From Lelliottia amnigena (lineage in GTDB: Bacteria; Pseudomonadota; Gammaproteobacteria; Enterobacterales; Enterobacteriaceae): a DNA stretch of 64,000 nucleotides. Under the pieces are notes generated by a model, which saw only the letters and a program-made list of their open reading frames with translations, was not told the origin of the DNA and made no database searches. The stretch covers positions 124,001 through 188,000 of the forward strand of contig LR134135.1 of NCBI GenBank assembly GCA_900635465.1. Reading direction: 5' to 3'. Positions 40,375-50,822 of this stretch are shown one piece after another. Both the position numbers and the translations under genes were made by a program. Every line of letters begins with the position of its first letter. Positions within the stretch are counted from its first letter, which is position 1.

Positions 40375-41764
40375 ATGACGACTCATCATTCCCTCTACAG
40401 CCAGATACCTGCGTCCGATCGCCTGCTGCGTGATCCTCGTTTCACTCCCCTTCTTGAACAGTTCGGACATACTCGCGCGCGTCGCGTTATTACGTGTGTT
40501 ACAGGATGAAGCTCGCCAGCATATTCAGGCTGAAAATGCACTGCCGCAGTGGTGTGCCGACTGGCCGCTGGAGGTAGAAAAGCGATTGAAGGCGAAAGCG
40601 CAGAGCGCATTGCGCCCGGTCATTAATCTCACTGGGACCGTACTTCACACCAATTTAGGCCGCGCGCAGCAGGCTGAAGAGGCAATTGAGGCTGTTACCC
40701 AGGCGATGCGTTCGCCCCGTGACGCTGGAATACGATCTGGATGGCGCAGGCCGTGGTCATCGCGACCGGGCGTTGGCGGATCTGCTGTGCCAGATTACGG
40801 GCGCGGAAGATGCCTGCGTCGTGAATAACAACGCGGCGGCAGTGCTGCTGATGCTGGCGGCGACCGCAAGCGGAAAAGAGGTTGTGGTGTCGCGCGGTGA
40901 GCTAGTGGAGATTGGCGGGGCGTTTCGCATTCCGGATGTGATGCGCCAGGCTGGTTGCACCCTGCATGAAGTGGGGACGACAAACCGGACGCATGCGAAA
41001 GACTATCGCGCTGCGGTAAATGAAAACACCGCGCTGTTGATGAAAGTCCACACCAGTAATTATCAGATTGACGGCTTTACCAAAACCGTTGAAGAGGCGG
41101 AACTGGCAGAGATCGGCCGCGAGCTGAACGTGCCGGTGATTGCCGATCTGGGGCAGCGGTTTCGCTGGTGGATCTCAGTCTGTACGGCTTGCCGAAAGAG
41201 CCGATGCCGCAGGAGATGATCGCCGCAGGCGTCAGCCTGGTCAGTTTTTCTGGCGATAAGCTGCTGGGCGGTCCGCAGGCGGGCATTATCGTTGGCAAAC
41301 GCGAGCTAATTGAAAAGCTACAGCAGCATCCGCTAAAGCGCGCGCTTCGCGCCGATAAAATGACGCTGGCGGCGCTTGAAGCCACGCTGCAACTGTATCT
41401 CCATCCAGAAAAACTGGCGGAACGGTTACCCACGTTGCGATTGCTGTCGCGTGATGCGGCGTCTATTCGTGCTCAGGCCGAGTTATTGCGCGCAAAAATC
41501 GCTGCGCATTTTGTGGCGTTTGATGTGCATGTCGAATCCTGTCGGTCGCAGATTGGCAGCGGATCGTTACCGGTTGATCGCCTGCCGAGTGCGGCGCTGA
41601 CGTTTACGCCTCGCGACGGGCGCGGTAGCCAGCTCGAAGCGCTGTCATCTCGCTGGCGGGCCTTGTCTACGCCGATTATTGGCCGCATCTATGATGGGCG
41701 GCTGTGGCTGGATCTGCGCTGCCTTGAAGATGAAGAACAGTTTCTGGAGATGTTGCTGAAATGA
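40375..41764 (+). pseudogene. selA: Selenocysteine synthase SelA, four one-base insertions as read
   Basis: PLP enzyme that converts Ser-tRNA(Sec) to Sec-tRNA(Sec) using selenophosphate. From [20 protein letters not shown] the frame breaks near 40480 (one extra C in a CGCGCGC stretch), at CCCC 40715-40718, at GGGG 41150-41153 and at TTT 41160-41162. Removing one base at each gives a continuous 461-residue SelA, with [33 protein letters not shown] and the PLP lysine in [14 protein letters not shown]. All other residues look conserved and there are no stop substitutions. SelB follows with an ATGA overlap. Confidence 0.92.
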
Positions 41765-43626
41765 TTATTGCCACTGCCGGTCATGTTGACCACGGGAAAA
41801 CCACGCTGCTGCAGGCCATCACGGGTGTGAATGCCGATCGCTTGCCCGAAGAGAAAAAACGCGGCATGACCATCGATCTGGGATATGCCTACTGGCCGCA
41901 ACCTGATGGCCGGGTGCTGGGTTTTATCGATGTCCCTGGGCACGAGAAATTTCTCTCGAATATGCTGGCAGGCGTTGGCGGAATCGACCATGCACTGCTG
42001 GTGGTGGCCTGTGATGACGGCGTGATGGCGCAAACGTGCGAACATCTGACCATATTGCACTTGACCGGAAATCCGCAGCTCACGGTTGCGCTGACGAAAG
42101 CGGATCGCGTCGATGAGAGCCGTATTGATGAAGTACGCCAACAGCTTCAGGCGATATTACAGGAATACGGTTTTGCCAATGCGCCCATTTTTGTCACGGT
42201 CGCTACAGAAGGGCGGGGAATCGACGAACTTCGTGCACATCTTCAGCAGCTTTCCTCGCGTGAGCAAACCCGCGATCATCGCTTCCGTTTAGCGATTGAC
42301 CGCGCCTTTACCGTGAAAGGGGCTGGACTGGTCGTCACCGGTACGGCGCTGAGCGGTGAAGTGAAAGTGGGGGACAGCCTGTGGCTGACGGGCGTCAACA
42401 AACCGATGCGTGTTCGGGGTCTACACGCGCAGAATCAGCCATCTGAACAGGCACATGCCGGGCAGCGTATCGCGCTGAACATTGCGGGCGATGCCGAAAA
42501 AGAACAGCTCAACCGCGGCGACTGGCTGCTGTCAGACGCCCCACCGGAACCGTCCGAGCGCGTGATTGTTTCTCTGCAAACTCCTGTGCCGCTGACGCAG
42601 TGGCAGCCGCTGCACATCCACCATGCCGCCAGCCACGTTACGGGCCGCGTTTCTCTGCTGGAAAACGATCTGGCAGAGCTGGTATTCGATACGCCGCTTT
42701 GGCTTGCTGATAATGACCGACTGGTACTGCGCGATATCTCCGCGCGGACCACGCTGGCGGGGGCACGCGTGGTGACGTTAAACCCACCGCGTCGCGGCAA
42801 ACGTAAAGCTGAATATCTGCAATGGCTGACGGCGCTCGCGCTGACAGAGAATGATAGCGCTGCGCTGTCGGTTCATCTTGAGCGTGGTGCGGTAAATCTT
42901 GCTGATTTTGCCTGGGCGCGCCAGCTGAGTGACGACGGGCTGCACCGATTGTCGCAGCAGCCCGATTTTATTCAGGCGGGTAATAATTTACTGAATGCGA
43001 CGGTCGCCGCGCGCTGGCAGCGTAAAGTGCTGACAACGCTTGCGACTTATCACGAACAGCATCAGGACGAGCCAGGGCCTGGGCGCGAACGGCTGCGCCG
43101 TATGGCTCTGCCGATGGAAGATGACGCGCTGGTTCTGCTGTTGATTGAAAAGATGCGTGAAAGCGGCGTCATTCAAAGCCACCACGGTTGGCTGCATCTG
43201 CCGGACCACAAAGCGGGCTTTACGCCTGCACAAGACGCGATATGGCAAAAAGCGGCGCCGTTATTTGGTGATGAACCCTGGTGGGTGCGCGATCTGGCCC
43301 AGAAAACGGGGACAGACGAGCAGCTAATGCGCCAGGTATTGCGCCATTCAGCGCAGCAGGGTCTGATTACCGCGATCGTGAAAGATCGCTACTACCGCAA
43401 CGATCGGATCGTGACGTTTGCCAATTTGATTCGCGAGTTGGATCAGGAAAAGGGATCGACCTGTGCGGCTGACTTCCGCGATCGGCTTAATGTCGGGCGT
43501 AAGCTGGCGATTCAAATTCTGGAATATTTTAACCGGATTGGTTTTACGCGTCGTCGTGGTAATGATCATCTATTACGGGATTCGTTATTATTTCCTGAGA
43601 TAACATCATTCCATAATACAAATTAA
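41761..43626 (+). CDS. selB: Selenocysteine-specific elongation factor SelB
   Basis: 621 residues. EF-Tu-like GTPase ([11 protein letters not shown] at 7-17, DVPGHEKF, and the NKxD position read as TKAD) followed by beta-barrel domains and four C-terminal winged helices (about 370-615) that bind the SECIS hairpin. It delivers Sec-tRNA to in-frame UGA codons. Intact, and slightly longer than the E. coli protein at the C-terminus. Overlaps selA by four bases. Confidence 0.97.
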   Translation: MIIATAGHVDHGKTTLLQAITGVNADRLPEEKKRGMTIDLGYAYWPQPDGRVLGFIDVPGHEKFLSNMLAGVGGIDHALLVVACDDGVMAQTCEHLTILHLTGNPQLTVALTKADRVDESRIDEVRQQLQAILQEYGFANAPIFVTVATEGRGIDELRAHLQQLSSREQTRDHRFRLAIDRAFTVKGAGLVVTGTALSGEVKVGDSLWLTGVNKPMRVRGLHAQNQPSEQAHAGQRIALNIAGDAEKEQLNRGDWLLSDAPPEPSERVIVSLQTPVPLTQWQPLHIHHAASHVTGRVSLLENDLAELVFDTPLWLADNDRLVLRDISARTTLAGARVVTLNPPRRGKRKAEYLQWLTALALTENDSAALSVHLERGAVNLADFAWARQLSDDGLHRLSQQPDFIQAGNNLLNATVAARWQRKVLTTLATYHEQHQDEPGPGRERLRRMALPMEDDALVLLLIEKMRESGVIQSHHGWLHLPDHKAGFTPAQDAIWQKAAPLFGDEPWWVRDLAQKTGTDEQLMRQVLRHSAQQGLITAIVKDRYYRNDRIVTFANLIRELDQEKGSTCAADFRDRLNVGRKLAIQILEYFNRIGFTRRRGNDHLLRDSLLFPEITSFHNTN

Positions 43627-43659
43627 CAAAAAGATAAGTTTATATACTAAATAATATAT

Positions 43660-43690
43660 TTCGCAGGCTTAAAAATAAAAAGCCTGCGAA
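43660..43690. other. stem-loop after selB
   Basis: TTCGCAGGCTT (43660-43670) and AAGCCTGCGAA (43680-43690) form an 11-base perfect stem with an A-rich loop. No T-run follows in either direction, so termination of selAB here is only probable. It lies in the 150-base gap before yiaY. Confidence 0.6.
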
Positions 43691-43778
43691 TATCTACGCA
43701 ATATTACCGTTCTGATCATGTTTTTATATTCTCATTTTTGTATTCTGCCTTGAACTCTAACACCTTCGAGGTATTACT

Positions 43779-44930
43779 ATGGCAGCATCCGTATTTTATA
43801 TTCCTTCGGTGAATATTATAGGCTCTGATTCATTAGTTAGCGCAATGGATACTATGCGCGATTACGGCTGGCGTCGCGCCCTGATTGTGACTGACGCGGT
43901 TTTAAACAAAATGGGGATGGTTGCCGATATTCAAAACGCGCTTCAGGAACGCGATATTGTTAGCGTTGTATTTGATGGCACGCACCCTAATCCAACCACT
44001 GCTAATGTCGCTGCAGGGCTGAAAATATTAAAAGAAAATAGCTGTGATTGCGTTATTTCGCTCGGCGGTGGTTCTCCACATGATTGCGCGAAAGGCATTG
44101 CGCTGGTCGCGGCAAACGGTGGGGATATTCGTGACTATGAGGGCGTCGATCGCTCGGCAAAACCGCAGTTACCCATGATTGCGATTAATACCACTGCGGG
44201 TACAGCATCCGAAATGACCCGTTTCTGCATCATTACCGATGAAGTGCGTCATATTAAAATGGCCATTGTCGATAAACATGTCACGCCTGTTTTGTCCGTG
44301 AATGACTCTTCGCTGATGGTTGGCATGCCGAAATCCCTGACGGCCGCAACCGGCATGGATGCGTTGACCCACGCGATAGAAGCTTATGTTTCCACGGCAG
44401 CCACGCCAATTACCGACGCTTGCGCATTAAAAGCAATGACGATGATCGCCGAGAACCTGGCGCACGCGGTAGAAGACGGCAGCAGCGCTGCCGCCCGTGA
44501 AGCAATGGCCTACGCGCAATTCCTCGCGGGTATGGCATTTAACAATGCGTCTCTCGGGTATGTGCATGCAATGGCGCATCAGCTGGGCGGTTTTTACGAT
44601 CTGCCGCACGGCGTGTGCAATGCGATACTGTTGCCACACGTGCAGACGTTTAACTGTAAAGTGGCGGCCTCGCGCCTGCGTGATTGCGCCCAGGCGATGG
44701 GTGTTGATGTCAGTCAAATGACAGCAGAACAGGGCGCACAGGCGTGTATCGCAGAGATTCGCTCTCTGGCGCGTCAGGTGAATATCCCGGCGGGACTGCG
44801 TGACCTCAACGTGAAGGAAGCGGACTTCCCGATTCTGGCGACCAACGCGCTAAAAGACGCCTGTGGATTTACTAATCCAGTCCAGGCCACGCATGATGAA
44901 ATTATGACGATTTATCGTGCGGCGATGTAA
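43779..44930 (+). CDS. yiaY: YiaY, iron-containing alcohol dehydrogenase
   Basis: 383 residues, group III Fe-dependent alcohol dehydrogenase. NAD site [17 protein letters not shown]; the metal ligands are in the blocks [13 protein letters not shown] and [16 protein letters not shown]. Alcohol and aldehyde interconversion; E. coli YiaY substrate not settled. Followed by aldB in the same direction, the same pairing as in E. coli, which suggests linked alcohol-aldehyde-acid metabolism. Confidence 0.96.
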   Translation: MAASVFYIPSVNIIGSDSLVSAMDTMRDYGWRRALIVTDAVLNKMGMVADIQNALQERDIVSVVFDGTHPNPTTANVAAGLKILKENSCDCVISLGGGSPHDCAKGIALVAANGGDIRDYEGVDRSAKPQLPMIAINTTAGTASEMTRFCIITDEVRHIKMAIVDKHVTPVLSVNDSSLMVGMPKSLTAATGMDALTHAIEAYVSTAATPITDACALKAMTMIAENLAHAVEDGSSAAAREAMAYAQFLAGMAFNNASLGYVHAMAHQLGGFYDLPHGVCNAILLPHVQTFNCKVAASRLRDCAQAMGVDVSQMTAEQGAQACIAEIRSLARQVNIPAGLRDLNVKEADFPILATNALKDACGFTNPVQATHDEIMTIYRAAM

Positions 44931-44961
44931 TCCGTGATTCCTGTCGTAAAGCTGTAAGCGG

Positions 44962-44980
44962 CTGGCGAAAAAATCGCCAG
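44962..44980. other. stem-loop between yiaY and aldB
   Basis: CTGGCGA (44962-44968) and TCGCCAG (44974-44980) pair over AAAAA. No T-run after it. It may attenuate transcription from yiaY into aldB. Confidence 0.45.
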
Positions 44981-45022
44981 TCGTGACTACCCTTGTTAGA
45001 CATCAACAGCAAGGAGACGGTC

Positions 45023-46561
45023 ATGACGAATAATCCTCCCTCAACGCGTTTGCAGCCTGGCGAGTATGGTTATCCCCTCAAGTTAAAACCCCGTTACGAC
45101 AACTTCATAGGCGGCGGCTGGGTTGCTCCCGTCGACGGCGAATATTACTCAAACCTAACGCCTGTCACTGGGCAACCGCTGTGCGAAATCGCCAGTTCAG
45201 GCAAAAAAGATATCGATCTGGCGCTGGATGCGGCGCATAAAGCGAAAGAGAAGTGGGGACATACCTCGGTTCAGGATCGCGCCGCCATTCTGTTGAAAAT
45301 TGCCGATCGGATGGAGCAAAACCTCGAGCTGCTGGCAGCGGCTGAAACCTGGGATAACGGCAAACCGATCCGCGAAACCACCGGCGCGGACGTCCCGCTG
45401 GCTATCGACCACTTCCGTTATTTTGCCTCCTGTATTCGTGCTCAGGAAGGGGGAATCAGCGAAGTTGACAGTGAAACGGTTGCCTACCACTTCCACGAGC
45501 CGCTGGGTGTCGTGGGGCAGATTATTCCGTGGAACTTCCCGCTGCTGATGGCAAGCTGGAAAATGGCACCCGCGCTGGCGGCGGGCAACTGTGTGATCCT
45601 CAAACCGGCGCGCTTAACGCCGCTGTCCGTATTGCTGCTGATGGAAATCATCGGCGACCTGGTTCCGCCGGGCGTGATTAACGTTGTGAACGGGGCGGGC
45701 GGCGAAATCGGTGAATATCTGGCGACGTCTAAGCGTATCGCGAAAGTCGCGTTCACTGGCTCCACGGAAGTGGGCCAACAGATCATGCAGTATGCGACTC
45801 AAAATATCATTCCGGTCACGCTGGAGTTGGGTGGTAAATCGCCGAACATTTTCTTTGCCGATGTCATGGATGAAGAGGACGCTTTCTTCGACAAAGCGCT
45901 GGAAGGGTTTGCGCTGTTTGCCTTTAACCAGGGCGAGGTGTGCACCTGTCCAAGCCGTGCGCTGGTGCAGGAATCTATTTATGAACGCTTTATGGAACGG
46001 GCTATTCGTCGGGTGGAATCTATCCGCAGCGGTAATCCTCTGGACAGCGTCACGCAGATGGGGGCGCAAGTTTCTCAGGGGCAGCTTGAGACTATCCTCA
46101 ATTACATTGATATCGGTAAAAAAGAGGGCGCAGATATTCTGACGGGTGGGCGTCGAAAAATGCTTGAAGGCGATCTGAAAGATGGCTTTTACCTCGAACC
46201 AACCATTCTGTTTGGCAAAAATGATATGCGCGTTTTCCAGGAGGAAATATTCGGTCCGGTGCTGGCAGTGACAACGTTTAAAACCATGGAGGATGCGCTG
46301 GAGTTGGCCAACGATACGCAATATGGCCTTGGTGCAGGCGTCTGGAGCCGCAACGGCAATCTGGCGTATAAAATGGGGCGCGGAATTCAGGCCGGACGCG
46401 TCTGGACAAACTGCTATCACGCCTATCCGGCCCATGCCGCGTTTGGCGGATATAAGCAGTCGGGAATTGGGCGCGAAACGCATAAGATGATGCTGAATCA
46501 TTACCAGCAAACGAAATGTCTGCTGGTCAGCTATTCTGATAAGCCGCTGGGATTGTTCTAA
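45023..46561 (+). CDS. aldB: Aldehyde dehydrogenase B
   Basis: 512 residues from the ATG at 45023, preceded by AAGGAGACGG; a start ten codons upstream is rejected for lack of a ribosome site. NAD(P) aldehyde dehydrogenase: ELGGKSPN carries the general-base Glu, [11 protein letters not shown] the nucleophilic Cys. Oxidises acetaldehyde and related aldehydes. Its stop overlaps the convergent yiaU stop by a few bases. Confidence 0.97.
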   Translation: MTNNPPSTRLQPGEYGYPLKLKPRYDNFIGGGWVAPVDGEYYSNLTPVTGQPLCEIASSGKKDIDLALDAAHKAKEKWGHTSVQDRAAILLKIADRMEQNLELLAAAETWDNGKPIRETTGADVPLAIDHFRYFASCIRAQEGGISEVDSETVAYHFHEPLGVVGQIIPWNFPLLMASWKMAPALAAGNCVILKPARLTPLSVLLLMEIIGDLVPPGVINVVNGAGGEIGEYLATSKRIAKVAFTGSTEVGQQIMQYATQNIIPVTLELGGKSPNIFFADVMDEEDAFFDKALEGFALFAFNQGEVCTCPSRALVQESIYERFMERAIRRVESIRSGNPLDSVTQMGAQVSQGQLETILNYIDIGKKEGADILTGGRRKMLEGDLKDGFYLEPTILFGKNDMRVFQEEIFGPVLAVTTFKTMEDALELANDTQYGLGAGVWSRNGNLAYKMGRGIQAGRVWTNCYHAYPAHAAFGGYKQSGIGRETHKMMLNHYQQTKCLLVSYSDKPLGLF

Positions 46562-47520
46562 TTATCTGGTGAAGGCCGTCCCTGGACGGCCTGAGAAATA
46601 TGCTTGCGTAAGCTGTTTAGAACGCCGTCAAGCACGTACTGGACACGCCACGGTTGATACTCTCGCTTACGGAAAATGGCGGTTAGATCGAGCCACCACT
46701 CCTCCCGATGCGGAAAGCAGGGAATCAGCGTTCCTTTATTGATCTCCTGCTGCAGGCTTTCTTTCGGCGCGAAGACAATACCTAAATTATTACGCGCTAA
46801 TTCCAACGCTGTTTGCGTATTATCACAAATATAATTTCCGGTAACTTTGTAGTCGCGTATTTCATTGCTGTCATAAACGCAAAATCGCCAAATATTTGCA
46901 TCATCGACCAGCATTGAATCAATCAAAATACAGGAGTGATGAATTAAATCATCTGGTCCTTGAATGGGATGTTGCTTTAAATAGGCTTCAGTGGCGAACG
47001 CGGTCACAGAATATTTTGTCAGTACGCTGGCCACTAAATTTTCGTCTTTAGGTTGTGCATAGGTAATTAATATATCGCAATCATCCGGAAAGGACACGCC
47101 TTCGGCAAATTCGTTGCGATCAAGATTGTAGGTTTTCAACGCGAGATGAATATCCCCTATATCTTCAATCTCATGTACGACGTGACGCGCAAGATAGGTG
47201 ATGATTCCGGTAGGGGCATAAATTGTTACGCGGCCGCTCTTTTCGTGTTTGTAATCGGCAATAAAATTAATGAGTTGGCTATTTTTATCCAGTGAAGCAT
47301 TGACATAGGGCACCAGCGCTTCCCCGAACTGAGTCAGCGCCAGCTGTCGCGTTGTCCGTTCGAATACTTTCAGCCCAACACGCATTTCAAAATCGGAAAG
47401 ATATTTACTGACATTTGCCTGCGCCATGCCTAACAGGGCGGCGGCATCTCCGATACTGTGTGTTGCAGCAATGACGGAAATGATCTTTAACTCACGCAGT
47501 TTAATCTGTAAATCATTCAT
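46558..47520 (-). CDS. yiaU: YiaU, LysR-family regulator
   Basis: 320 residues. N-terminal winged helix (about 5-65; [20 protein letters not shown]) and a LysR effector domain. Divergent from the outer membrane gene yiaT, with a 117-base AT-rich gap, as in E. coli, so yiaT is the likely target (inference). No effector known. Confidence 0.93.
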   Translation of the reverse strand: MNDLQIKLRELKIISVIAATHSIGDAAALLGMAQANVSKYLSDFEMRVGLKVFERTTRQLALTQFGEALVPYVNASLDKNSQLINFIADYKHEKSGRVTIYAPTGIITYLARHVVHEIEDIGDIHLALKTYNLDRNEFAEGVSFPDDCDILITYAQPKDENLVASVLTKYSVTAFATEAYLKQHPIQGPDDLIHHSCILIDSMLVDDANIWRFCVYDSNEIRDYKVTGNYICDNTQTALELARNNLGIVFAPKESLQQEINKGTLIPCFPHREEWWLDLTAIFRKREYQPWRVQYVLDGVLNSLRKHISQAVQGRPSPDN

Positions 47521-47637
47521 CGTGAAAAGCCATTTATATGATTTTGTATATAATATTATACTATTTGCGCCATTGCATAGATAAATTTGTAACCATTATT
47601 ATTCGCCTGCTATTTGGCATTTAATGGATTACAGGGA

Positions 47638-48378
47638 ATGAATATCAAAAAGAATTTACTTATCGTCGCGGCATTATTTTCTGCATCTTCAGCCATGGCC
47701 AGTGATTTTTCACTGGGTGCGGGGGCGGTATTTAATGAATCGGCTTATAAAGGATATAACGAGAAAGTTTTAGCAATTCCTTTAATCAGTTATGAAGGCG
47801 ATAATTTCTATGTGCGTCAATTTACGGCGGGTTGGACATTCTGGAAAGATAGCAAAAATGAATTAAGCCTGACGGCTTCATGGATGCCACTGCACTTCGA
47901 TCCGGATGACAATGACGACCACGCCATGGCAAAACTCGATGAACGTAAAGCCTCTGCGATGCTGGGAGGTGCTTATTACCGTCATGAAAAATGGGGCAGC
48001 ATGAAGTTTGCTGTCGCGGCGGACGCCATGGATGAAAGCGGTGGTGTGGTCGGCGAAATATCGTATTTCAAGCCGATTCGCATGGACTACCTGACTCTGA
48101 TTCCATCGGTTGGCGTTCTGTATTATGACGAAAGCTTCAACGATTACTACTACGGTGTTTCTGGTAAAGAGTCACGCCGCAGCGGCATGGAACGCTACTC
48201 CGCCGGAGATAGCTGGAACCCATACGTGGCTCTGGTTGCCAAATATGAGCTGACGGATACCCTTATCCTGAATGCCAGCGCCGCCTATACCGTATTACCT
48301 GACGACGTGAAGAACAGCCCAATGATTGACAAGCAAGACAGTCTCGCGCTGATGACTGGCTTGAGCTGGCGTTTCTAA
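47638..48378 (+). CDS. yiaT: YiaT, MipA/OmpV family outer membrane protein
   Basis: 246 residues from the ATG at 47638 (after ACAGGGA). Signal peptide MNIKKNLLIVAALFSASSAM with cleavage after AMA-21, alternating beta strands with many aromatic residues, and the C-terminal GLSWRF with terminal Phe, the signal recognised by BamA. MipA/OmpV family; the E. coli protein has the same length but no proven role. Confidence 0.95.
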   Translation: MNIKKNLLIVAALFSASSAMASDFSLGAGAVFNESAYKGYNEKVLAIPLISYEGDNFYVRQFTAGWTFWKDSKNELSLTASWMPLHFDPDDNDDHAMAKLDERKASAMLGGAYYRHEKWGSMKFAVAADAMDESGGVVGEISYFKPIRMDYLTLIPSVGVLYYDESFNDYYYGVSGKESRRSGMERYSAGDSWNPYVALVAKYELTDTLILNASAAYTVLPDDVKNSPMIDKQDSLALMTGLSWRF

Positions 48379-48389
48379 GCCCCCTGCAT

Positions 48390-48411
48390 TTGCCCTCAAG
48401 GATGAGGGCAA
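48390..48411. other. stem-loop after yiaT
   Basis: TTGCCCTCA (48390-48398) and TGAGGGCAA (48403-48411) pair perfectly over AGGA, 12 bases past the yiaT stop. No T-run; probably ends or protects the yiaT transcript. Confidence 0.6.
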
Positions 48412-48422
48412 CCCCACACTCT

Positions 48423-48487
48423 ACCCGGTGGTGCTGTACCTACCCGGCCTGTGAAATACAGCCTGGGTATGTTTAGCGCCACCGGGT
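48423..48487. repeat. REP/BIME-like pair of inverted palindromic units
   Basis: Two facing units: ACCCGGTGGTGCTGTACCTA-CCCGGCCTGT and its near reverse complement ACAGCCTGGGTATG...AGCGCCACCGGGT. They match the pattern of the GCCGGGTGGCGCT...ACCCGGCCTAC REP units of Klebsiella/Enterobacter/Citrobacter. The rest of the gap to 48683 is AT-rich and without a gene. Confidence 0.75.
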
Positions 48488-48683
48488 TTATTAAGTTGGC
48501 TTAAGAGGTCTGTTGAATGCTCATATCTAGTTTTGTTTACATTAATTGGGATTCTGTACTGATGAAAGTGGACGTTTACGAATCTCAAGGCAGCGGAAAG
48601 ATAATATAAAGCGTATTAGCCTTTCTGACGCCGAAAACATCATTCAAAATGAGTAGTTTGGGAAATGTTACTTAATTTCCTTA

Positions 48684-49760
48684 CTATATATACAAGCTGG
48701 CAGTAGCTTTTAAAATATCTGCAAAAGAATAGATGTCATCTACCGTGCCTATAGGATGACGTGTCTCATTTTTCTCTATATCAAATAACCCTATGTATTT
48801 TTGCGATCTGTTAAAGTGCAGTCGGCAGATTGGCTTGCGATTATTATCATCAACAAGTATGCCAAAGTAACTTTTTGTGTCACGTTGAGTAATTCGAGAT
48901 GCATCCAATACAGTCCTTGTGATCGCTTTGACTACATGATACCCCTCAAGTTCCTCGAGAGTTGTGACCACATCGCTATCATCTTTTTGAGTGTCTTCGT
49001 CTTCAGGTAATGCTTCACTTTGTGGCTCTGAGCTAATCGACGGAATTCCAGTGATAGCTGATTTCAATCTTTCGTTAATCTGATCGTTAATATATTGGCT
49101 TGCAGCTTTTTTTGTTAGATTTAGGAAAGACTCTCTCACTTTTTGCGTCAATATTCCATCATATACCCTTGAGGCAAAAAATTTTACAAAATCATCTTCT
49201 GGATTGTTTAGTTGTGTGTGAATGATTTTCTTAATTTGGCTGACGTATTTTAACTCGCCTGCTGCATTTATTATTGACTCAAGGTCAAAAGAAGCTTTAG
49301 TGAGTTTATTTAACTCAGGGATAATGTTTTCATCAATATCTAATAGATCAATTTCTAAAAAAGGTTTCTCATCCATTTTATTCGGCGCATCCAAGTCCGT
49401 ATAAAAGCGGTAGATTTGTCCATTAGTCAAAATGGATATTCGTGCATTAGTAACATGGAAGTATCTAAATAACTGTGAGGCATGATTAATATTCAGGGGT
49501 TCTCCTATTTTTTTGCATTCTATAAGTATTTGTACCTCATTGTTTTTAATTATCGCATAATCAATCTTCTCACCTTTTTTTGTTCCCACATCACAAACAA
49601 ATTCAGGGGTAACCTCGGAAGGATCAAAAACATCATAACCGAGAACGTTATGAATAAATGGCATAACAAATGCTGTTTTTGTTGCTTCTTCAGTAGTAAT
49701 AGCATTGAGTTGTTGTTTTATTTTAACAGATAAAACGTTGAGTCTCTCAGTAAAGTCCAT
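48684..49760 (-). CDS. Stand-alone HsdR-N-type nuclease protein
   Basis: 358 residues. The first about 150 residues match the N-terminal nuclease domain of type I restriction R subunits (HSDR_N family): E25 in TTEEATKTAFVMPFI, D67 in GEKIDYAII, E81-C-K83 in ILIECKK, and Q96-x3-Y100 in QLFRY. The spacings D-14-E-2-K-13-Q-4-Y are close to EcoR124I HsdR (D151, E165, K167, Q179, Y183, from memory), so the PD-(D/E)xK site looks active. There is no helicase domain. A helical middle, an acidic linker (about 240-270) and a distinct C-terminal domain of about 90 residues (GYHVVKAITRTVLDA to the end) follow. No hsdM or hsdS nearby. Codon usage and composition are AT-rich against both neighbours. Confidence 0.8.
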   Translation of the reverse strand: MDFTERLNVLSVKIKQQLNAITTEEATKTAFVMPFIHNVLGYDVFDPSEVTPEFVCDVGTKKGEKIDYAIIKNNEVQILIECKKIGEPLNINHASQLFRYFHVTNARISILTNGQIYRFYTDLDAPNKMDEKPFLEIDLLDIDENIIPELNKLTKASFDLESIINAAGELKYVSQIKKIIHTQLNNPEDDFVKFFASRVYDGILTQKVRESFLNLTKKAASQYINDQINERLKSAITGIPSISSEPQSEALPEDEDTQKDDSDVVTTLEELEGYHVVKAITRTVLDASRITQRDTKSYFGILVDDNNRKPICRLHFNRSQKYIGLFDIEKNETRHPIGTVDDIYSFADILKATASLYI

Positions 49761-50191
49761 TCTAAAACCTCAAGATTAGTTGTGTGATAAATGAGATATC
49801 ATTAAATTTTATTTTTTTCAATAAGGTGTCCTGATGTTTTAGTTTTAATAAATGATTCCGAGGCAATGATCACAATTACGAATTAACAATAAAAATGTAC
49901 TTACAAAGATAGATACATAAATAATGTTATATATGTAGATGATCACCATGCAGAATGTATCGCCTAAATCTCTTTATAACCTTGACTGGGCGGGCTGTGG
50001 ACTGTGCCGCTACTGTGATTATTTCCACATAATTGAAATGATTAACATCACAGTGCTCAATTAAATCTCTGGCAAACGACCGTAAAGGATGGCAGAAACC
50101 ACAAATCTGATGCCTTCCCCGTTTAGGATCAAAGCACCCTGTCGTGCTTTTCGGGCACTCTGGTTTTTTTACCTGTTGCGCGGAGTAGGGG
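49761..50191. other. AT-rich spacer between the HsdR-N gene and ysaA
   Basis: No well-supported gene. It contains a CRP-like site (TGTGATTATTTCCACA, 50014-50029) and a small hairpin AAAGCAC/GTGCTTT (50131-50150) followed by a T-rich stretch. A minus-strand open frame of up to 104 codons (49927-50241) is cysteine-rich but its only Met codons lie inside ysaA; see findings. Confidence 0.5.
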
Positions 50192-50653
50192 ATGAACCGG
50201 TTTATCGTGGCGAATTCGGAAAAATGCATCGGCTGCCGCACGTGTGAGGTGGCCTGCGTCGTGGCACATCAGCAAGAACAGGACTGCGCGCAGCTTTCAG
50301 CAGAGGCTTTTCTCCCGCGAATCCAGGTGGTGAAAGGGGATACCTTTTCGACGGCCGTGACCTGCCATCACTGTGAAGATGCGCCATGTGGCAATGTTTG
50401 CCCAACGGGTGCCATTCGGCGTGAGCAGGGCAGAATAGCGGTGGATCAGCGCCAGTGTATTGGATGTAAAAGCTGCATGATCGCGTGTCCGTTTGGCGCG
50501 TTGCGGGTCGTGGTGAATCACCACCGTGCACAGGCGATCAAATGTGATTTATGTCATCACAGGACGCAAGGACCTGCCTGCGTAGAGGCCTGCCCAACAC
50601 ATGCGCTCTCTTGTGTCGACGTCGCCCAACTGCGTTCTGAGAGATTACAGTAA
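50192..50653 (+). CDS. ysaA: YsaA, HydN-like four-cluster ferredoxin
   Basis: 153 residues, no signal peptide. Four cysteine groups for [4Fe-4S] clusters: CIGCRTCEVAC, CHHCEDAPCGNVC, CIGCKSCMIAC and CDLCHHRTQGPACVEAC. Family of electron carriers such as HydN and the small subunits of formate dehydrogenase and hydrogenase complexes. The partner enzyme is not nearby. A GCGGAGTAGG ribosome site precedes the ATG. E. coli has the same gene beside avtA. Confidence 0.92.
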   Translation: MNRFIVANSEKCIGCRTCEVACVVAHQQEQDCAQLSAEAFLPRIQVVKGDTFSTAVTCHHCEDAPCGNVCPTGAIRREQGRIAVDQRQCIGCKSCMIACPFGALRVVVNHHRAQAIKCDLCHHRTQGPACVEACPTHALSCVDVAQLRSERLQ

Positions 50654-50822
50654 GTTATTGAAATTCCACGTCAGCGTTAGGCTGTAGCGCCAGTCGCGGT
50701 TGCTGCTGTCTGACGGAATGTTGCCGGCCGGACGCGCCGCTTCCACTGTAGGCAGAAAGAGAAAATGCGAGCAGGACCGCGACAGTAATAACGCTGCTTC
50801 GGTTGACGTTATTAGGTAGCAT
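50646..50822 (-). pseudogene. Relic of an outer-membrane protein gene (signal peptide joined to the last strand)
   Basis: On the minus strand an ATG at 50822 starts MLPNNVNRSSVITVAVLLAF and continues SLSAYSG, a good signal peptide, ending at 50655 after 55 codons. In the next frame, just past the signal peptide, the sequence reads PAGNIPSDSSNRDWRYSLTL then TWNFNN, an amphipathic beta strand like the last strand of an outer-membrane barrel, stopping at 50646. This looks like a beta-barrel gene that lost its whole middle with a frame change. The 3' end overlaps the ysaA stop. Confidence 0.55.

Noticed and set aside
45614..46510. A 298-codon minus-strand frame opposite aldB
   Set aside because: Antisense shadow of a clear 512-residue dehydrogenase.
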